Below are positions 1 to 13,219 of a DNA stretch of 64,000 nucleotides, in pieces. Below the pieces are notes generated by a model, which saw only the letters and a list, made by a program, of their open reading frames with translations, searched no databases and was not told the DNA's origin. The translations under genes were made by a program, and so were the position numbers. This DNA is from Bradyrhizobium arachidis. Its GTDB lineage: Bacteria; Pseudomonadota; Alphaproteobacteria; Rhizobiales; Xanthobacteraceae. Position 1 is the stretch's first letter, and each line of letters starts with the position of its first letter. Location: the NCBI RefSeq assembly GCF_015291705.1, contig NZ_CP030050.1:62001-126000 (forward strand), read 5' to 3'.

Positions 1-2048
<2,048 letters not shown>

Positions 2049-2073
2049 GCCTCGCTGCTGCATCAGAAACACG

Positions 2074-2100
2074 AAGGGCGGCCGAGAGGCCGCCCTTTTT
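2074..2100 (+). terminator. Rho-independent terminator of pnp
   Basis: A perfect 10-bp stem (AAGGGCGGCC 2074-2083, GGCCGCCCTT 2088-2097) with a GAGA tetraloop runs into a T tract, 25 bases after the pnp stop. Confidence 0.9.
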
Positions 2101-2119
2101 GTTTGTGTCCGAAGCGCTG

Positions 2120-2149
2120 TGCACCTCTCCCGCAAGCGGGAGAGGTGCA
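2120..2149. repeat. CTCTCCCGC-type hairpin between pnp and katG
   Basis: A perfect 14-bp inverted repeat (TGCACCTCTCCCGC / GCGGGAGAGGTGCA) with an AA loop lies between the convergent pnp and katG genes. The 10-bp core CCTCTCCCGC recurs at 18187-18208, and related copies lie at 27021 and 56994-57103, so this is a dispersed element. It could also serve as a terminator for katG, although no T tract follows on that strand. Confidence 0.7.
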
Positions 2150-2154
2150 GTAAC

Positions 2155-5355
<3,201 letters not shown>

Positions 5356-5433
5356 AGCGGGAATTTCTCGAGACAGTCGGGATCATTCAAGTGACCTCCC
5401 GCGCATGGCGGGCAGATCGAGCCGAGAACACCG

Positions 5434-5895
5434 ATGCCTGATCCGATCATCCGCCCCGCCCGCACCGACGAATATGACGAGATCGGCCGCGTCTGGATGG
5501 AGAGCTGGGTCTCGACGGGTCTGGCCGAAGCGAGCGAATTCCTGCTGGCGAACCTGCGTGCGCGGATTCGGCGCGAGATCGACAACGGCTGGAGCCTGTT
5601 CGTCGCCGACGACGACGGTACCATCGCCGCGATGCTGGCGCTCCATCTGCCGAAGCTTTATCTCGACATGCTGTTCGTCGGGCCCGCCTACCAGGGGCAA
5701 TCGCTCGGGCGGAAACTGCTCGCCTTCTCGCGCACGCAAATGCCCGACGAGATATACCTGCGCTGTGTTCGCGAGAACGAGAAGGCCTGGCGCTGGTATG
5801 AGCGCGAAGGTTTTGTGTTCGAGAAGGAAGAGATCGAACCGTCGAACGGGTTCATGATGAAGTATTACCGGTGGAAGAAGGGAATCCCGCCATGA
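5434..5895 (+). CDS. GNAT family N-acetyltransferase
   Basis: A 153-residue single-domain acetyltransferase of the GNAT fold. The acetyl-CoA loop is visible as GPAYQGQSLGRKLLAF, and the C-terminal part has the common ENEKAWRWYEREGF segment that precedes the last strands. The substrate cannot be read from the sequence. The last codons overlap the start of the glutathione transferase gene by ATGA, so the two are probably translated from one message. Confidence 0.85.
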   Translation: MPDPIIRPARTDEYDEIGRVWMESWVSTGLAEASEFLLANLRARIRREIDNGWSLFVADDDGTIAAMLALHLPKLYLDMLFVGPAYQGQSLGRKLLAFSRTQMPDEIYLRCVRENEKAWRWYEREGFVFEKEEIEPSNGFMMKYYRWKKGIPP

Positions 5896-6488
5896 TCAAG
5901 CTCTATTGGTCGCCCCGCTCGCGCTCGTTCACGACGCTCTGGCTGATGGAAGAAAGTGGGCTTCCCTATGAGCGCGTGCTGACCGACATCTCGACCGGTG
6001 CACAGAAGGCGCCGGAGTTCCTCAAGGTCAATCCGATGGGCAAGGTGCCCGCACTTAGCGACGGCGATGCCGCGCTCGGCGAAGCCGCGGCCATCTGCGC
6101 CTACATCGCCGACCGCTATCCCGAGACCAGGCTGGCACCCGACATTGTCGATCCGGAGCGCGCGCGCTATCTGCAATGGCTGTTCTTCTCGCCCGGCTGC
6201 ATCGAGCCGGCCATCATCCAGATCTTCACCAAGATCGAGATCCCGACCTCGACCGCAGCCTGGGGCAGCGCGACGCAGGTGTTCGACGTGCTGGAGGCCG
6301 CGCTTGCCGAGGGACCGTGGATTCTGGGCGAAAAATTTTCCGCCGCCGACATCACGGTCGGCTCGGGCCTGAACTTTGCGGTGCGCCTGTTCAAGATGGT
6401 GCCGTCGCGCCCGGCCTTCGATGCCTATCTCGCGCGCTGCATGGCGCGGCCGGCGTTCCAGCGCGCGGAGAAGATCGCGGCGGGCTGA
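5892..6488 (+). CDS. Glutathione S-transferase family protein
   Basis: A 198-residue GST with an N-terminal thioredoxin-like domain (MIKLYWSPRSRSFTTLWLME) carrying the NPMGKVPAL cis-proline loop and an ALGEAAAICAYIADRYP helix that contacts glutathione. A helical C-terminal domain follows. The Ser in SPRSRSF may be the activating residue. The ATG at 5892 is preferred to one seven codons upstream because it gives a normal GST N-terminus and the ATGA overlap with the preceding acetyltransferase gene. The substrate is unknown. Confidence 0.87.
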   Translation: MIKLYWSPRSRSFTTLWLMEESGLPYERVLTDISTGAQKAPEFLKVNPMGKVPALSDGDAALGEAAAICAYIADRYPETRLAPDIVDPERARYLQWLFFSPGCIEPAIIQIFTKIEIPTSTAAWGSATQVFDVLEAALAEGPWILGEKFSAADITVGSGLNFAVRLFKMVPSRPAFDAYLARCMARPAFQRAEKIAAG

Positions 6489-6497
6489 AGTGACTCT

Positions 6498-6592
6498 CGT
6501 AGGGTGGGCAAAGGCGCAGCGCGCCGTGCCCACCATCTGCAATTATTGAGAGATGGTGGGCACGTCGCTTGCGCTCCTTTGCCCACCCTACG
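6498..6592. repeat. Long inverted repeat of the GTAGGGTGGGCAAAG family, copy 1
   Basis: The outer arms 6498-6513 (CGTAGGGTGGGCAAAG) and 6577-6592 are exact reverse complements. An inner pair built on GTGCCCACCAT and ATGGTGGGCAC continues the palindrome. A second copy with the same arms lies at 32585-32688. It sits between the convergent GST and fabI genes. Confidence 0.85.
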
Positions 6593-6599
6593 GCATCGT

Positions 6600-7397
6600 C
6601 TATTCCGGCTTCAAATCGTCCGGGCGCGGCATCAGGACGATGTTGTAGCCGGAATCGACATAGTGGATCTCGCCGGTCACACCGCCTGACAGATCCGACA
6701 GCAGATACAGCGCCGAACCGCCGAGCTCGTCGAGCGTGACGCCGCGGCGGAGCGGCGAATGCTTTTGCATGAAGGCGAACATCGCGCGCGCCTCGCCGAT
6801 GCCGGAGCCGGCGAGCGTGCGGATGGGCCCCGCGGAGATCGCGTTGACGCGGATGCCGCGCGGTCCGAAATCGGAGGCAAGATAGCGCACCGAGGCTTCC
6901 AGCGCCGCCTTGGCCAGGCCCATCACGTTGTAATTCGGCATCGCACGCTCGGAGGCGCCGAAGGTCAGCGTGATCATGCTGCCGCCGTCGGTCATGAGCT
7001 CGGCCGCGCGTTTTGCCACCTCCGTGAAGGAGAAGCAGGAGATCACCATGGTGCGCGAAAAATTCTCGCGGCTGGTGTCGGCGTAGCGACCCTTCAGCTC
7101 GTTCTTGTCGGCAAAGCCGATCGCGTGAATGACGAAGTCGAGCTTGCCCCACTTTTCGCGGAGCGCAGCGAAGGTCGCATCGACGCTGGCGATGTCCTCG
7201 ACGTCGCAGGGCAGCACCAGATCGACGCCGAGCTGCTCCGCCAGCGGCTTGACGCGCTTGCCGAGGGCTTCGCCCTGGAAGGTGAAGGCAAGCTCGGCAC
7301 CGTGGGCATGCAGCGTCTTCGCCATGCCCCAGGCGATCGAATGATCATTGGCGATGCCCATGATCAGACCGCGCTTGCCTTTCATCAGTCCTTCCAT
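6600..7397 (-). CDS. fabI: Enoyl-[acyl-carrier-protein] reductase (NADH) FabI
   Basis: FabI performs the last reduction of each fatty-acid elongation cycle. The 265-residue protein is a short-chain dehydrogenase-type enzyme with the nucleotide-binding start GKRGLIMGIANDHSIAWG. The catalytic pair Tyr156 and Lys163 sits in YNVMGLAK, at the same numbers as in the E. coli enzyme. It is last in the minus-strand order fabA, fabB, fabI, separated from fabB by a repeat-bearing gap. A start four codons in (MKGKRGL) is possible. Confidence 0.95.
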   Translation of the reverse strand: MEGLMKGKRGLIMGIANDHSIAWGMAKTLHAHGAELAFTFQGEALGKRVKPLAEQLGVDLVLPCDVEDIASVDATFAALREKWGKLDFVIHAIGFADKNELKGRYADTSRENFSRTMVISCFSFTEVAKRAAELMTDGGSMITLTFGASERAMPNYNVMGLAKAALEASVRYLASDFGPRGIRVNAISAGPIRTLAGSGIGEARAMFAFMQKHSPLRRGVTLDELGGSALYLLSDLSGGVTGEIHYVDSGYNIVLMPRPDDLKPE

Positions 7398-7419
7398 TTC
7401 GCAATTACTCTCCGCTGTC

Positions 7420-7505
7420 CGTCATGCCCGGGCTTGTCCCGGGCATCCACGTTCTTCCAACCGGTAACAAAGACGTGGATGGCCGGGACGAGCCCGGCCA
7501 TGACG
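7420..7505. repeat. Intergenic inverted repeat between fabB and fabI
   Basis: Imperfect long palindrome. The left arm begins CGTCATGCCCGGGCTTGTCC and ends ATCCACGT; the right arm begins ACGTGGAT and ends CATGACG. It resembles the dispersed 'CCCGGGCATCCACGT' palindromes I associate with Bradyrhizobium. It sits inside a presumed operon, so it may attenuate transcription or change mRNA stability between fabB and fabI. Confidence 0.7.
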
Positions 7506-7532
7506 AAAAACTACCAGTGCGTACGCAAGGCC

Positions 7533-8756
7533 TCACACATCCAGCCGGCTGAACACCAGCGTGGCGTTGGTGCCGCCGAAGCCGAAGGAGTTCGACAGTA
7601 CGGTGCCGATCTTGGCATTGTCGATGCGCTTGCGCACGATCGGCATGTCGGCGAAAACCGGATCGAGCTCCTGGATGTGCGCGCTCTCGCAGATGAAGCC
7701 GTTGTTCATCATCAGCAGCGAGTAGATCGCTTCCTGCACGCCGGTCGCACCGAGCGAGTGGCCGGTCAGCGCCTTGGTCGCCGAGATCGGTGGGCATTTC
7801 TCGCCGGCGCCGAACACGCGACGGAGCGCGTCGATCTCCGGCGGATCGCCGGCCGGGGTCGAGGTCGCGTGCGGGTTGATATAGTCGACCTTGGTCTTCA
7901 CCGTCGACATCGCCATGCGCATGCAGCGCTCGGCGCCTTCACCCGACGGCGCGACCATGTCGTAACCGTCAGAGGTCGCGCCATAGCCGACGACCTCGCC
8001 ATAAATGCGCGCGCCGCGCGCCTTGGCATGCTCGAGCTCTTCCAGGACGAGGACTCCCGCGCCGCCGGCAATGACAAAACCGTCGCGGTTGAGGTCGTAG
8101 GGCCGCGAGGCGGTGGCGGGCGTGTCGTTGTACTTCGAGGACATCGCGCCCATGGCGTCGAACAGCACCGAGAGCGACCAGTCGAGCTCCTCGCAGCCGC
8201 CGGCGAAGATGACGTCCTGCTTGCCGATCTGGATCGTCTCATAGGCGTTGCCGACGCAATGGTTCGAGGTCGCGCAGGCCGAGGAGATCGAGTAGTTCAC
8301 GCCCTTGATCTTGAACCAGGTCGCAAGCGTCGCGGAGGCCGTGGACGACATCGCCTTCGGCACTGCAAACGGACCGACGCGCTTCGGGCCCTTGGTGCGG
8401 GTGATGTCGGCGGATTCGACGATGGTGCGCGCCGACGGGCCGCCGGAGCCCATGATGATGCCGGTGCGGATGTTGGAGACTTCCTCAGGCGACAGGCCGG
8501 AGTCCTGGATCGCCTGCTCCATCGCGACGTGATTCCACGCCGCGCCCTGGCCGAGGAAACGCATTGCACGCCGGTCGACCACCGTCGAAGGATCGAGCGT
8601 CGGTGCACCCGCGACCTGCGACCGGAAGCCGAGCTCGGCATATTTTTCAGCCCGCGAAATGCCCGACTTCGCCTCGTGAAGGCTCGCAAGCACTTCCTGG
8701 GTGTTGTTTCCGATGGACGAGACGATGCCCATCCCGGTGACCACAACCCGCCTCAT
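7533..8756 (-). CDS. fabB: 3-oxoacyl-[acyl-carrier-protein] synthase I FabB
   Basis: A condensing enzyme of 407 residues that elongates acyl-ACP, including the cis-unsaturated intermediates made by FabA. The thiolase-fold triad is visible: Cys161 in SSACATS, His in [11 protein letters not shown] and His in ALTGHSLGA. The FabB rather than FabF subtype is inferred from the sequence style ([20 protein letters not shown]) and from the location directly behind fabA, the usual FabA-FabB pairing for anaerobic unsaturated fatty-acid synthesis. Confidence 0.94.
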   Translation of the reverse strand: MRRVVVTGMGIVSSIGNNTQEVLASLHEAKSGISRAEKYAELGFRSQVAGAPTLDPSTVVDRRAMRFLGQGAAWNHVAMEQAIQDSGLSPEEVSNIRTGIIMGSGGPSARTIVESADITRTKGPKRVGPFAVPKAMSSTASATLATWFKIKGVNYSISSACATSNHCVGNAYETIQIGKQDVIFAGGCEELDWSLSVLFDAMGAMSSKYNDTPATASRPYDLNRDGFVIAGGAGVLVLEELEHAKARGARIYGEVVGYGATSDGYDMVAPSGEGAERCMRMAMSTVKTKVDYINPHATSTPAGDPPEIDALRRVFGAGEKCPPISATKALTGHSLGATGVQEAIYSLLMMNNGFICESAHIQELDPVFADMPIVRKRIDNAKIGTVLSNSFGFGGTNATLVFSRLDV

Positions 8757-8795
8757 GACAGCCTCGCCTTAATCGTTGTCTTCTTGCTAATGCGC

Positions 8796-9317
8796 TCAGC
8801 CCAGGCTCGTGCCCTGCTTGAACAGGCCAACCTTCAGATCCTTGGCGCGATAAATAATCTGGTCATCGACCGAAAGCCACCCGTCGGCGATACCGAGCAC
8901 CAGCTTTGAACGCATCACGCGCTTCATGTCGACGTTGTACACAACCTTGCGGGCCTCGGGCAGCACCTGGCCGCCGAACTTCAATTCGCTGAGGCCGAGG
9001 GCGCGGCCACGACCTTCGCCGCCGACCCAGCCGAGATAGAAGCCGACCATTTGCCACAGCGCATCGAGGCCGAGGCAACCCGGCATCACCGGATCGTTCT
9101 TGAAGTGGCAGCCGAAGAACCAGAGATCGGGCTTCACATCGAGCTCGGCCCGGACCAGGCCCTTGCCGAACTCCCCGCCAGTCTCGGTAATTTCCGTGAT
9201 GCGGTCGAACATCAGCATCGGCGGCAACGGCAGCTGGGCATTGCCCGGACCGAACATCTCGCCACGGGCACATGCCAGCAGATCTTCGTATTCGTAACCG
9301 TTGCGCTTGTTCAGCAT
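8796..9317 (-). CDS. fabA: 3-hydroxydecanoyl-ACP dehydratase/isomerase FabA
   Basis: FabA dehydrates 3-hydroxydecanoyl-ACP and isomerises trans-2 to cis-3 decenoyl-ACP, the branch point to unsaturated fatty acids. The 173-residue hot-dog protein carries active-site His71 ([15 protein letters not shown]) and Asp85 (GLDALWQ), which match E. coli His70/Asp84. It is the first gene of fabA-fabB-fabI and starts 354 bp from the divergent irr gene. Confidence 0.95.
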   Translation of the reverse strand: MLNKRNGYEYEDLLACARGEMFGPGNAQLPLPPMLMFDRITEITETGGEFGKGLVRAELDVKPDLWFFGCHFKNDPVMPGCLGLDALWQMVGFYLGWVGGEGRGRALGLSELKFGGQVLPEARKVVYNVDMKRVMRSKLVLGIADGWLSVDDQIIYRAKDLKVGLFKQGTSLG

Positions 9318-9578
9318 GCACGAGCCTCTGTTCTAATCCCGATTGAGCGGCGTTTTTTGGCGAAAATGGGCCCCGTCGCGATCGGAGAGCAACGCCAACT
9401 GCCACCGTCGGGCGCCGTTCCCGCAAGGCCGCCCGGATGGGCTGCTGGCCGGGCTTGCCTGCCTGGCCGCGCCAAAATCGGCCAGCGGAACCGCGCGCTC
9501 TCTAACACAGGCCTTTTCGGTGGCAAAGCGCTGTCATGAAGGTAAAATGACGGGGGTCCTCGCCCAGTTCCAAGGTTA

Positions 9579-9642
9579 ATTAGAACCTCTCTAGTTGCGA
9601 GAAACTTGCATCTGCATCTATCTGTCCATATATTGCAGATAG
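9579..9642. promoter_or_regulatory. Iron-responsive control region between fabA and irr
   Basis: Just upstream of irr are the tandem hexamers TGCATC (9607-9612) and TGCATC (9613-9618), with a related TGCGAG at 9596-9601. B. japonicum Fur is described as binding imperfect hexamer repeats of this kind at the irr promoter. An inverted repeat CTATCTG (9618-9624) / CAGATAG (9636-9642) follows. ATTAGAA-CCT-CTCTAGT (9579-9595) partly resembles the Irr iron-control element. The rest of the 354-base gap (9318-9578 and 9643-9671) shows nothing else I can name. Confidence 0.55.
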
Positions 9643-9671
9643 ATAGTGTCAATGCGTGCCGAAATCTGGAA

Positions 9672-10163
9672 ATGAGCGAGAATACACCGCATCATCACGA
9701 CGACGATGCCCACACGGCGGCCCTTCTGTCCGGCCGCCAGCCGGCGCTGACCGGCTGCCCGTGGCATGACGTCAACGAAATGCTTCAGTCGGCCGGCCTT
9801 CGCCCGACGCGCCAGCGCATGGCGCTCGGCTGGCTGCTGTTCGGCAAGGGCGCGCGCCACCTTACGGCTGAAATGCTCTACGAGGAAGCAACCCTCGCGA
9901 AGGTTCCGGTGTCGCTGGCGACCGTCTACAACACGCTGAACCAGCTCACCGATGCCGGCCTGCTCCGCCAGGTCAGCGTCGACGGCACCAAGACCTATTT
10001 CGACACCAACGTCACCACCCACCACCATTATTACCTCGAGAACAGCCATGAGCTGGTCGACATCGAGGATCCGCATCTGGCGCTGTCCAAGATGCCGGAG
10101 GTGCCGGAGGGTTACGAGATCTCCCGCATCGACATGGTCGTGCGGCTGCGCAAGAAGCGCTGA
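9672..10163 (+). CDS. irr: Iron response regulator Irr (Fur family, heme-responsive)
   Basis: Irr represses or activates iron and heme genes when iron is low and is destroyed on binding heme. The protein is 163 residues. The N-terminal heme regulatory motif GCPWHD has Cys29. The triplet His117-His118-His119, the second heme site, lies in TTHHHYYLE. The winged-helix part includes LRPTRQRMALGWLLF and SLATVYNTLNQL. An earlier in-frame TTG at 9606 is rejected because it falls within the hexamer operator; ATG 9672 gives exactly the known Irr length. It diverges from fabA. Confidence 0.97.
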   Translation: MSENTPHHHDDDAHTAALLSGRQPALTGCPWHDVNEMLQSAGLRPTRQRMALGWLLFGKGARHLTAEMLYEEATLAKVPVSLATVYNTLNQLTDAGLLRQVSVDGTKTYFDTNVTTHHHYYLENSHELVDIEDPHLALSKMPEVPEGYEISRIDMVVRLRKKR

Positions 10164-10191
10164 GATCGTCCCAAGATCGGATTGAGATTGT

Positions 10192-10329
10192 CATGGCCTG
10201 GTTTGTCCCGGCCATTGTCGTTTCACGTCGTCATTCCGGGGCGGTGCGCAGCACCGAACTACGGTGCGCGCTTGCGCACCTGAGAATCTCGAGATCCCGG
10301 ATTTGATGCTGCGCATCGCTACGGGATGA
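10192..10329. repeat. Repeat-rich intergenic segment downstream of irr
   Basis: Contains a TGGCCTGGTTTGTCCCGGCCA palindromic piece and a GTCATTCCGGGGCG...ATCTCGAGATCCCGGAT segment with internal GGTGCGC/GCGCACC pairing. This is the composition of dispersed intergenic repeats in Bradyrhizobium. It separates the convergent irr and SH3 genes and holds no coding frame. Confidence 0.5.
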
Positions 10330-10337
10330 CCCTTGCG

Positions 10338-10868
10338 TCAATTCACCTGCTCGTCCGAATAGACGCCCCAGAGGCGTTCCTGCTGGATCCAGCCGTCAAA
10401 ACCGTTGCCGGTGACGCGGCACCAGCTTGCGACGCACTTTTTCACCTGCGTGACGACGCCGGCCTGGAGCTTTGCTGCAACCGCGCTGTCGGGATCGGCG
10501 CGGTCATAGATCGGCGCCAAATCGTCCTTGTGCTTCATGGTGACGACCGCAGTGCGGCGGCCCGACAGCAGTGAGTGATAGACCCAGCCCTCGGCGCCCT
10601 CGGAATCGCGCACCCGGCGCCAGTTTTCGAACTCGGCGGTGATTTCGACCGGCAGGCCGGCGCGGGTATAGACCCAGGCGACGTCGTTGTCCTTGGTCGG
10701 ACCGGCGCGGACATTGACGTGGTCGGACTTGAGGCTGACATAGCGCGGCACGGGCAGCCCGCTGGCGGTCTGCGGCGTGCTGTCTTTGGCCGAATGCGAG
10801 GGACCGACCGAGGCGCCCAACCAGGTGCAAACGAGCGCCATCACCGAACAAAAACGCCCCAACGCCAT
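10338..10868 (-). CDS. Exported SH3 domain protein
   Basis: A 176-residue protein with an N-terminal signal sequence (MALGRFCSVMALVCTWLGASVG) and two bacterial SH3-like units: one at YVSLKSDHVNVRAGPTKDN continuing to GWVYHSLL, and a second, weaker one at KLQAGVVTQVKKCVASWCRV ending GWIQQERLWGVY. Such SH3 proteins usually act in the periplasm at peptidoglycan. The ATG at 10868 is chosen because it gives a proper signal peptide, while longer in-frame starts do not. The exact role is unknown. Confidence 0.82.
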   Translation of the reverse strand: MALGRFCSVMALVCTWLGASVGPSHSAKDSTPQTASGLPVPRYVSLKSDHVNVRAGPTKDNDVAWVYTRAGLPVEITAEFENWRRVRDSEGAEGWVYHSLLSGRRTAVVTMKHKDDLAPIYDRADPDSAVAAKLQAGVVTQVKKCVASWCRVTGNGFDGWIQQERLWGVYSDEQVN

Positions 10869-11186
10869 CAAACCCGTCTCCTGTCGAAGACCCGGCCAGG
10901 CCAGGTCCTCACCCAAATTCCAAACTCTGCCGTGCACCCCGCCCGCCCCACGCGGGTGTTCCCGAAGCTGACCCGTGGTTCTTGTCTTGGCCCGGCCTTC
11001 TGCTAGAGAGGACGGGCACTTGAACAACCAGTTTGCCCCGATTTTCCGGCCGGAAATGTCGGGAGAGCTTGAAGGAAACGCCGGGGACGACACGGCAAGG
11101 GCAGTGTCGAACAACCGGGTTAATGAGGCCTGAACGGCCGGCCTTTGGTGACAGAGGCGGCCCCCAGCGCCTCATGAGGGCAGGAT
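10869..11186. other. 318-bp divergent intergenic region without a gene
   Basis: Spacer between the minus-strand SH3 gene and the plus-strand dehydrogenase. It must hold both promoters. I see a short dyad AGGCG-N7-CGCCT near 11157-11173 and no convincing reading frame, tRNA or terminator. Confidence 0.5.
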
Positions 11187-12188
11187 ATGTCGGTGAAGAA
11201 AAAGCCCCTCGTCGTGGTGACGCGCAAGCTGCCGGACTCGATCGAGACGCGGATGCGCGAGCTGTTCGACGCGCGGATCAATCTCGAGGACACGCCGATG
11301 TCGGCCGAGCAACTCGCGGAAGCCGCGCGCACCGCCGACGTGCTGGTTCCGACCGTCACCGACCACATCACCGCCGACATCGTCAACCAGCCGGACTGCA
11401 AGCTCCGCCTAATCGCCAATTTCGGCAACGGCGTCGACAATATCGACGTCGAGGCCGCGCATGCCCGCGGCATCACCGTCACCAACACGCCGAAGGTTTT
11501 GACCGAGGACACCGCCGACATGACCATGGCGCTGATCCTGGCGGTGCCGCGCCGGATGATCGAAGGCGCCTCGATCCTGACCGAAGGAAAGCCGTGGCCG
11601 GGCTGGTCACCGACCTGGATGCTCGGCCACCGCATCGGCGGCAAGCGTCTCGGCATCATCGGCATGGGCCGCATTGGCCAGGCGGTGGCGCGCCGCGCCC
11701 GCGCCTTCGGCCTTCAGATCCACTATCACAACCGCCGTCCCGTCGCGCCGAAGATCGCCGAGGAGCTTGGCGCGACCTATTGGGAAAGCCTCGACCAGAT
11801 GCTGGCGCGGATGGACATCATCTCGGTGAACTGTCCACACACGCCGGCGACCTATCATTTGCTCTCGGCGCGGCGGCTGAAGCTGATCCGCAAGGACGCC
11901 TACATCGTCAACACCGCGCGCGGCGAGGTCACCGACGAGGACACGCTGATCAAGCTGATCGAAGGCGGCGAGATCGGCGGCGCCGGCCTCGACGTCTACG
12001 AGCACGAGCCCGCGGTGAATCCCAAGCTGGTGCGGCTCGCCAAGGCCGGCAAGGTGACGCTGCTGCCGCATATGGGCTCGGCCACGATCGAGGGCCGCGT
12101 CGAGATGGGCGAGAAGGTGATCATCAACATCCGCACCTTCCTCGACGCCCACAAGCCGCCGGATCGCGTGCTGCCGAGCATGCTTTGA
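11187..12188 (+). CDS. D-isomer-specific 2-hydroxyacid dehydrogenase (glyoxylate/hydroxypyruvate reductase-like)
   Basis: A 333-residue NAD(P)-dependent dehydrogenase. The Rossmann motif is GIIGMGRIGQAVARRA. The catalytic Arg is in NTARGEVTDE, the Glu in GLDVYEHEP and the His in LPHMGSAT, the expected order for the family. The first 110 and last 40 residues form the catalytic domain around the cofactor domain. The closest named roles are D-glycerate dehydrogenase or glyoxylate reductase; the exact substrate cannot be fixed from motifs. The next gene, on the other strand, ends four bases after its stop. Confidence 0.9.
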   Translation: MSVKKKPLVVVTRKLPDSIETRMRELFDARINLEDTPMSAEQLAEAARTADVLVPTVTDHITADIVNQPDCKLRLIANFGNGVDNIDVEAAHARGITVTNTPKVLTEDTADMTMALILAVPRRMIEGASILTEGKPWPGWSPTWMLGHRIGGKRLGIIGMGRIGQAVARRARAFGLQIHYHNRRPVAPKIAEELGATYWESLDQMLARMDIISVNCPHTPATYHLLSARRLKLIRKDAYIVNTARGEVTDEDTLIKLIEGGEIGGAGLDVYEHEPAVNPKLVRLAKAGKVTLLPHMGSATIEGRVEMGEKVIINIRTFLDAHKPPDRVLPSML

Positions 12189-12191
12189 GAT

Positions 12192-13103
12192 TTACTTCCC
12201 GCGCTCTTCGCGCTTGCGCCACTCCGCGACGAACTCGATGAAGGCACGCAGCGCGGGCGGCGTCTGGCGACGGCTCGGATAATACAGGAACGGGCCCGGA
12301 AACGGCTCGCACCAATCTTCCATCAGGCTGACCAGCGCGCCGGACTTCACGGGATCGCCGACATAGCCGTCGAGCGTTGCCCAGACACCGACGCCATCAA
12401 GCGCAGCGCGCATCGCAAGATTCATATTCGTCGAGATCAGTTTTGCCGGCGGATCGACCTTCACGATCTGGCCCGCTTTCTCGAACTCCAGATCGTGCAT
12501 GACGCCGCTCGAGTAACGGGCGCGGATGCAATCATGTTCGAGCAGGTCCTTCGGATGGAGCGGCCTGCCGCGACGCGCGATGTAATCGGGTGACGCCACG
12601 ACGACGTAACTCTGCGGACCGCTCAGCGGAATCGCGACCATGTCCTGCGCAAGATGCTCGCCGTAGCGCACGCCGGCGTCATAGCCCCCGCTCACGATGT
12701 CGACGAAGCCGCTTTCCGAGACGATGTCGAGGTCGACCTGCGGATGCGCGGCGAGGAATGGGCCGACCATCGGCGCCAGCACGAGGTCGACCGCCGGCGG
12801 CGGTGCGTTGATGCGCAGCCGGCCCGAGGCGACCTCGCGCAGGCCCCGCACTTGATCCAGGGCGTCGCCGACATCGCGCAGCGCCGGGGCGACGCGCGAC
12901 AGCAGCAGCTCGCCGGCTTCGGTTAGCGCGACGCTGCGGGTGGTCCGGTTCATCAGGCGGACGCCGAGGCGCTCCTCGAGGTCCCGCAGCCGCTGGCTAA
13001 GGCTCGATACCGACGCGCGCATTTCGACCGCCGCACGCCGGAAATTGCGGGTGCGGGCGACCGCCAGAAAGACGTCGAGATCGCGCAGGTCGGGATCGGC
13101 CAT
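12192..13103 (-). CDS. LysR family transcriptional regulator
   Basis: A 303-residue LysR protein: winged helix-turn-helix in residues 1-65 (DLDVFLAVARTRNFRRAA) and a substrate-binding regulatory domain from about residue 90 (ASGRLRINAPPPAVD onward), as in the CrgA/PtxR-like group that often governs neighbouring redox enzymes. It diverges from the aldo/keto reductase at 13220, and a perfect TTGTTC-N8-GAACAA dyad overlaps its own start codon, so self-control plus control of that neighbour is likely. Confidence 0.9.
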   Translation of the reverse strand: MADPDLRDLDVFLAVARTRNFRRAAVEMRASVSSLSQRLRDLEERLGVRLMNRTTRSVALTEAGELLLSRVAPALRDVGDALDQVRGLREVASGRLRINAPPPAVDLVLAPMVGPFLAAHPQVDLDIVSESGFVDIVSGGYDAGVRYGEHLAQDMVAIPLSGPQSYVVVASPDYIARRGRPLHPKDLLEHDCIRARYSSGVMHDLEFEKAGQIVKVDPPAKLISTNMNLAMRAALDGVGVWATLDGYVGDPVKSGALVSLMEDWCEPFPGPFLYYPSRRQTPPALRAFIEFVAEWRKREERGK

Positions 13104-13122
13104 TGTTCGCTAATGTGAACAA
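13103..13122. promoter_or_regulatory. Candidate LysR operator
   Basis: A perfect inverted repeat TTGTTC (13103-13108) - N8 - GAACAA (13117-13122) that contains the T-N11-A pattern of LysR sites. It begins at the last base of the LysR start codon and lies about 100 bp before the aldo/keto reductase start. Confidence 0.55.
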
Positions 13123-13219
13123 GCCGTTCCGTATTGTCCAGCTTATCGGCGCAATCGCGCCGGCGCATATCTCGCCTCGTCACGCGGCGCGATCAGCCGC
13201 CCTTTCGAGGAGAGGCATC

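Noticed and set aside
6759..8909. A 716-codon plus-strand frame across fabI and fabB
   Set aside because: It runs through two genes and the intergenic repeat on the other strand, with no family motif.
10192..10329. Small RNA gene downstream of irr
   Set aside because: The segment folds well but matches dispersed intergenic repeat composition; no promoter or terminator supports an independent RNA.
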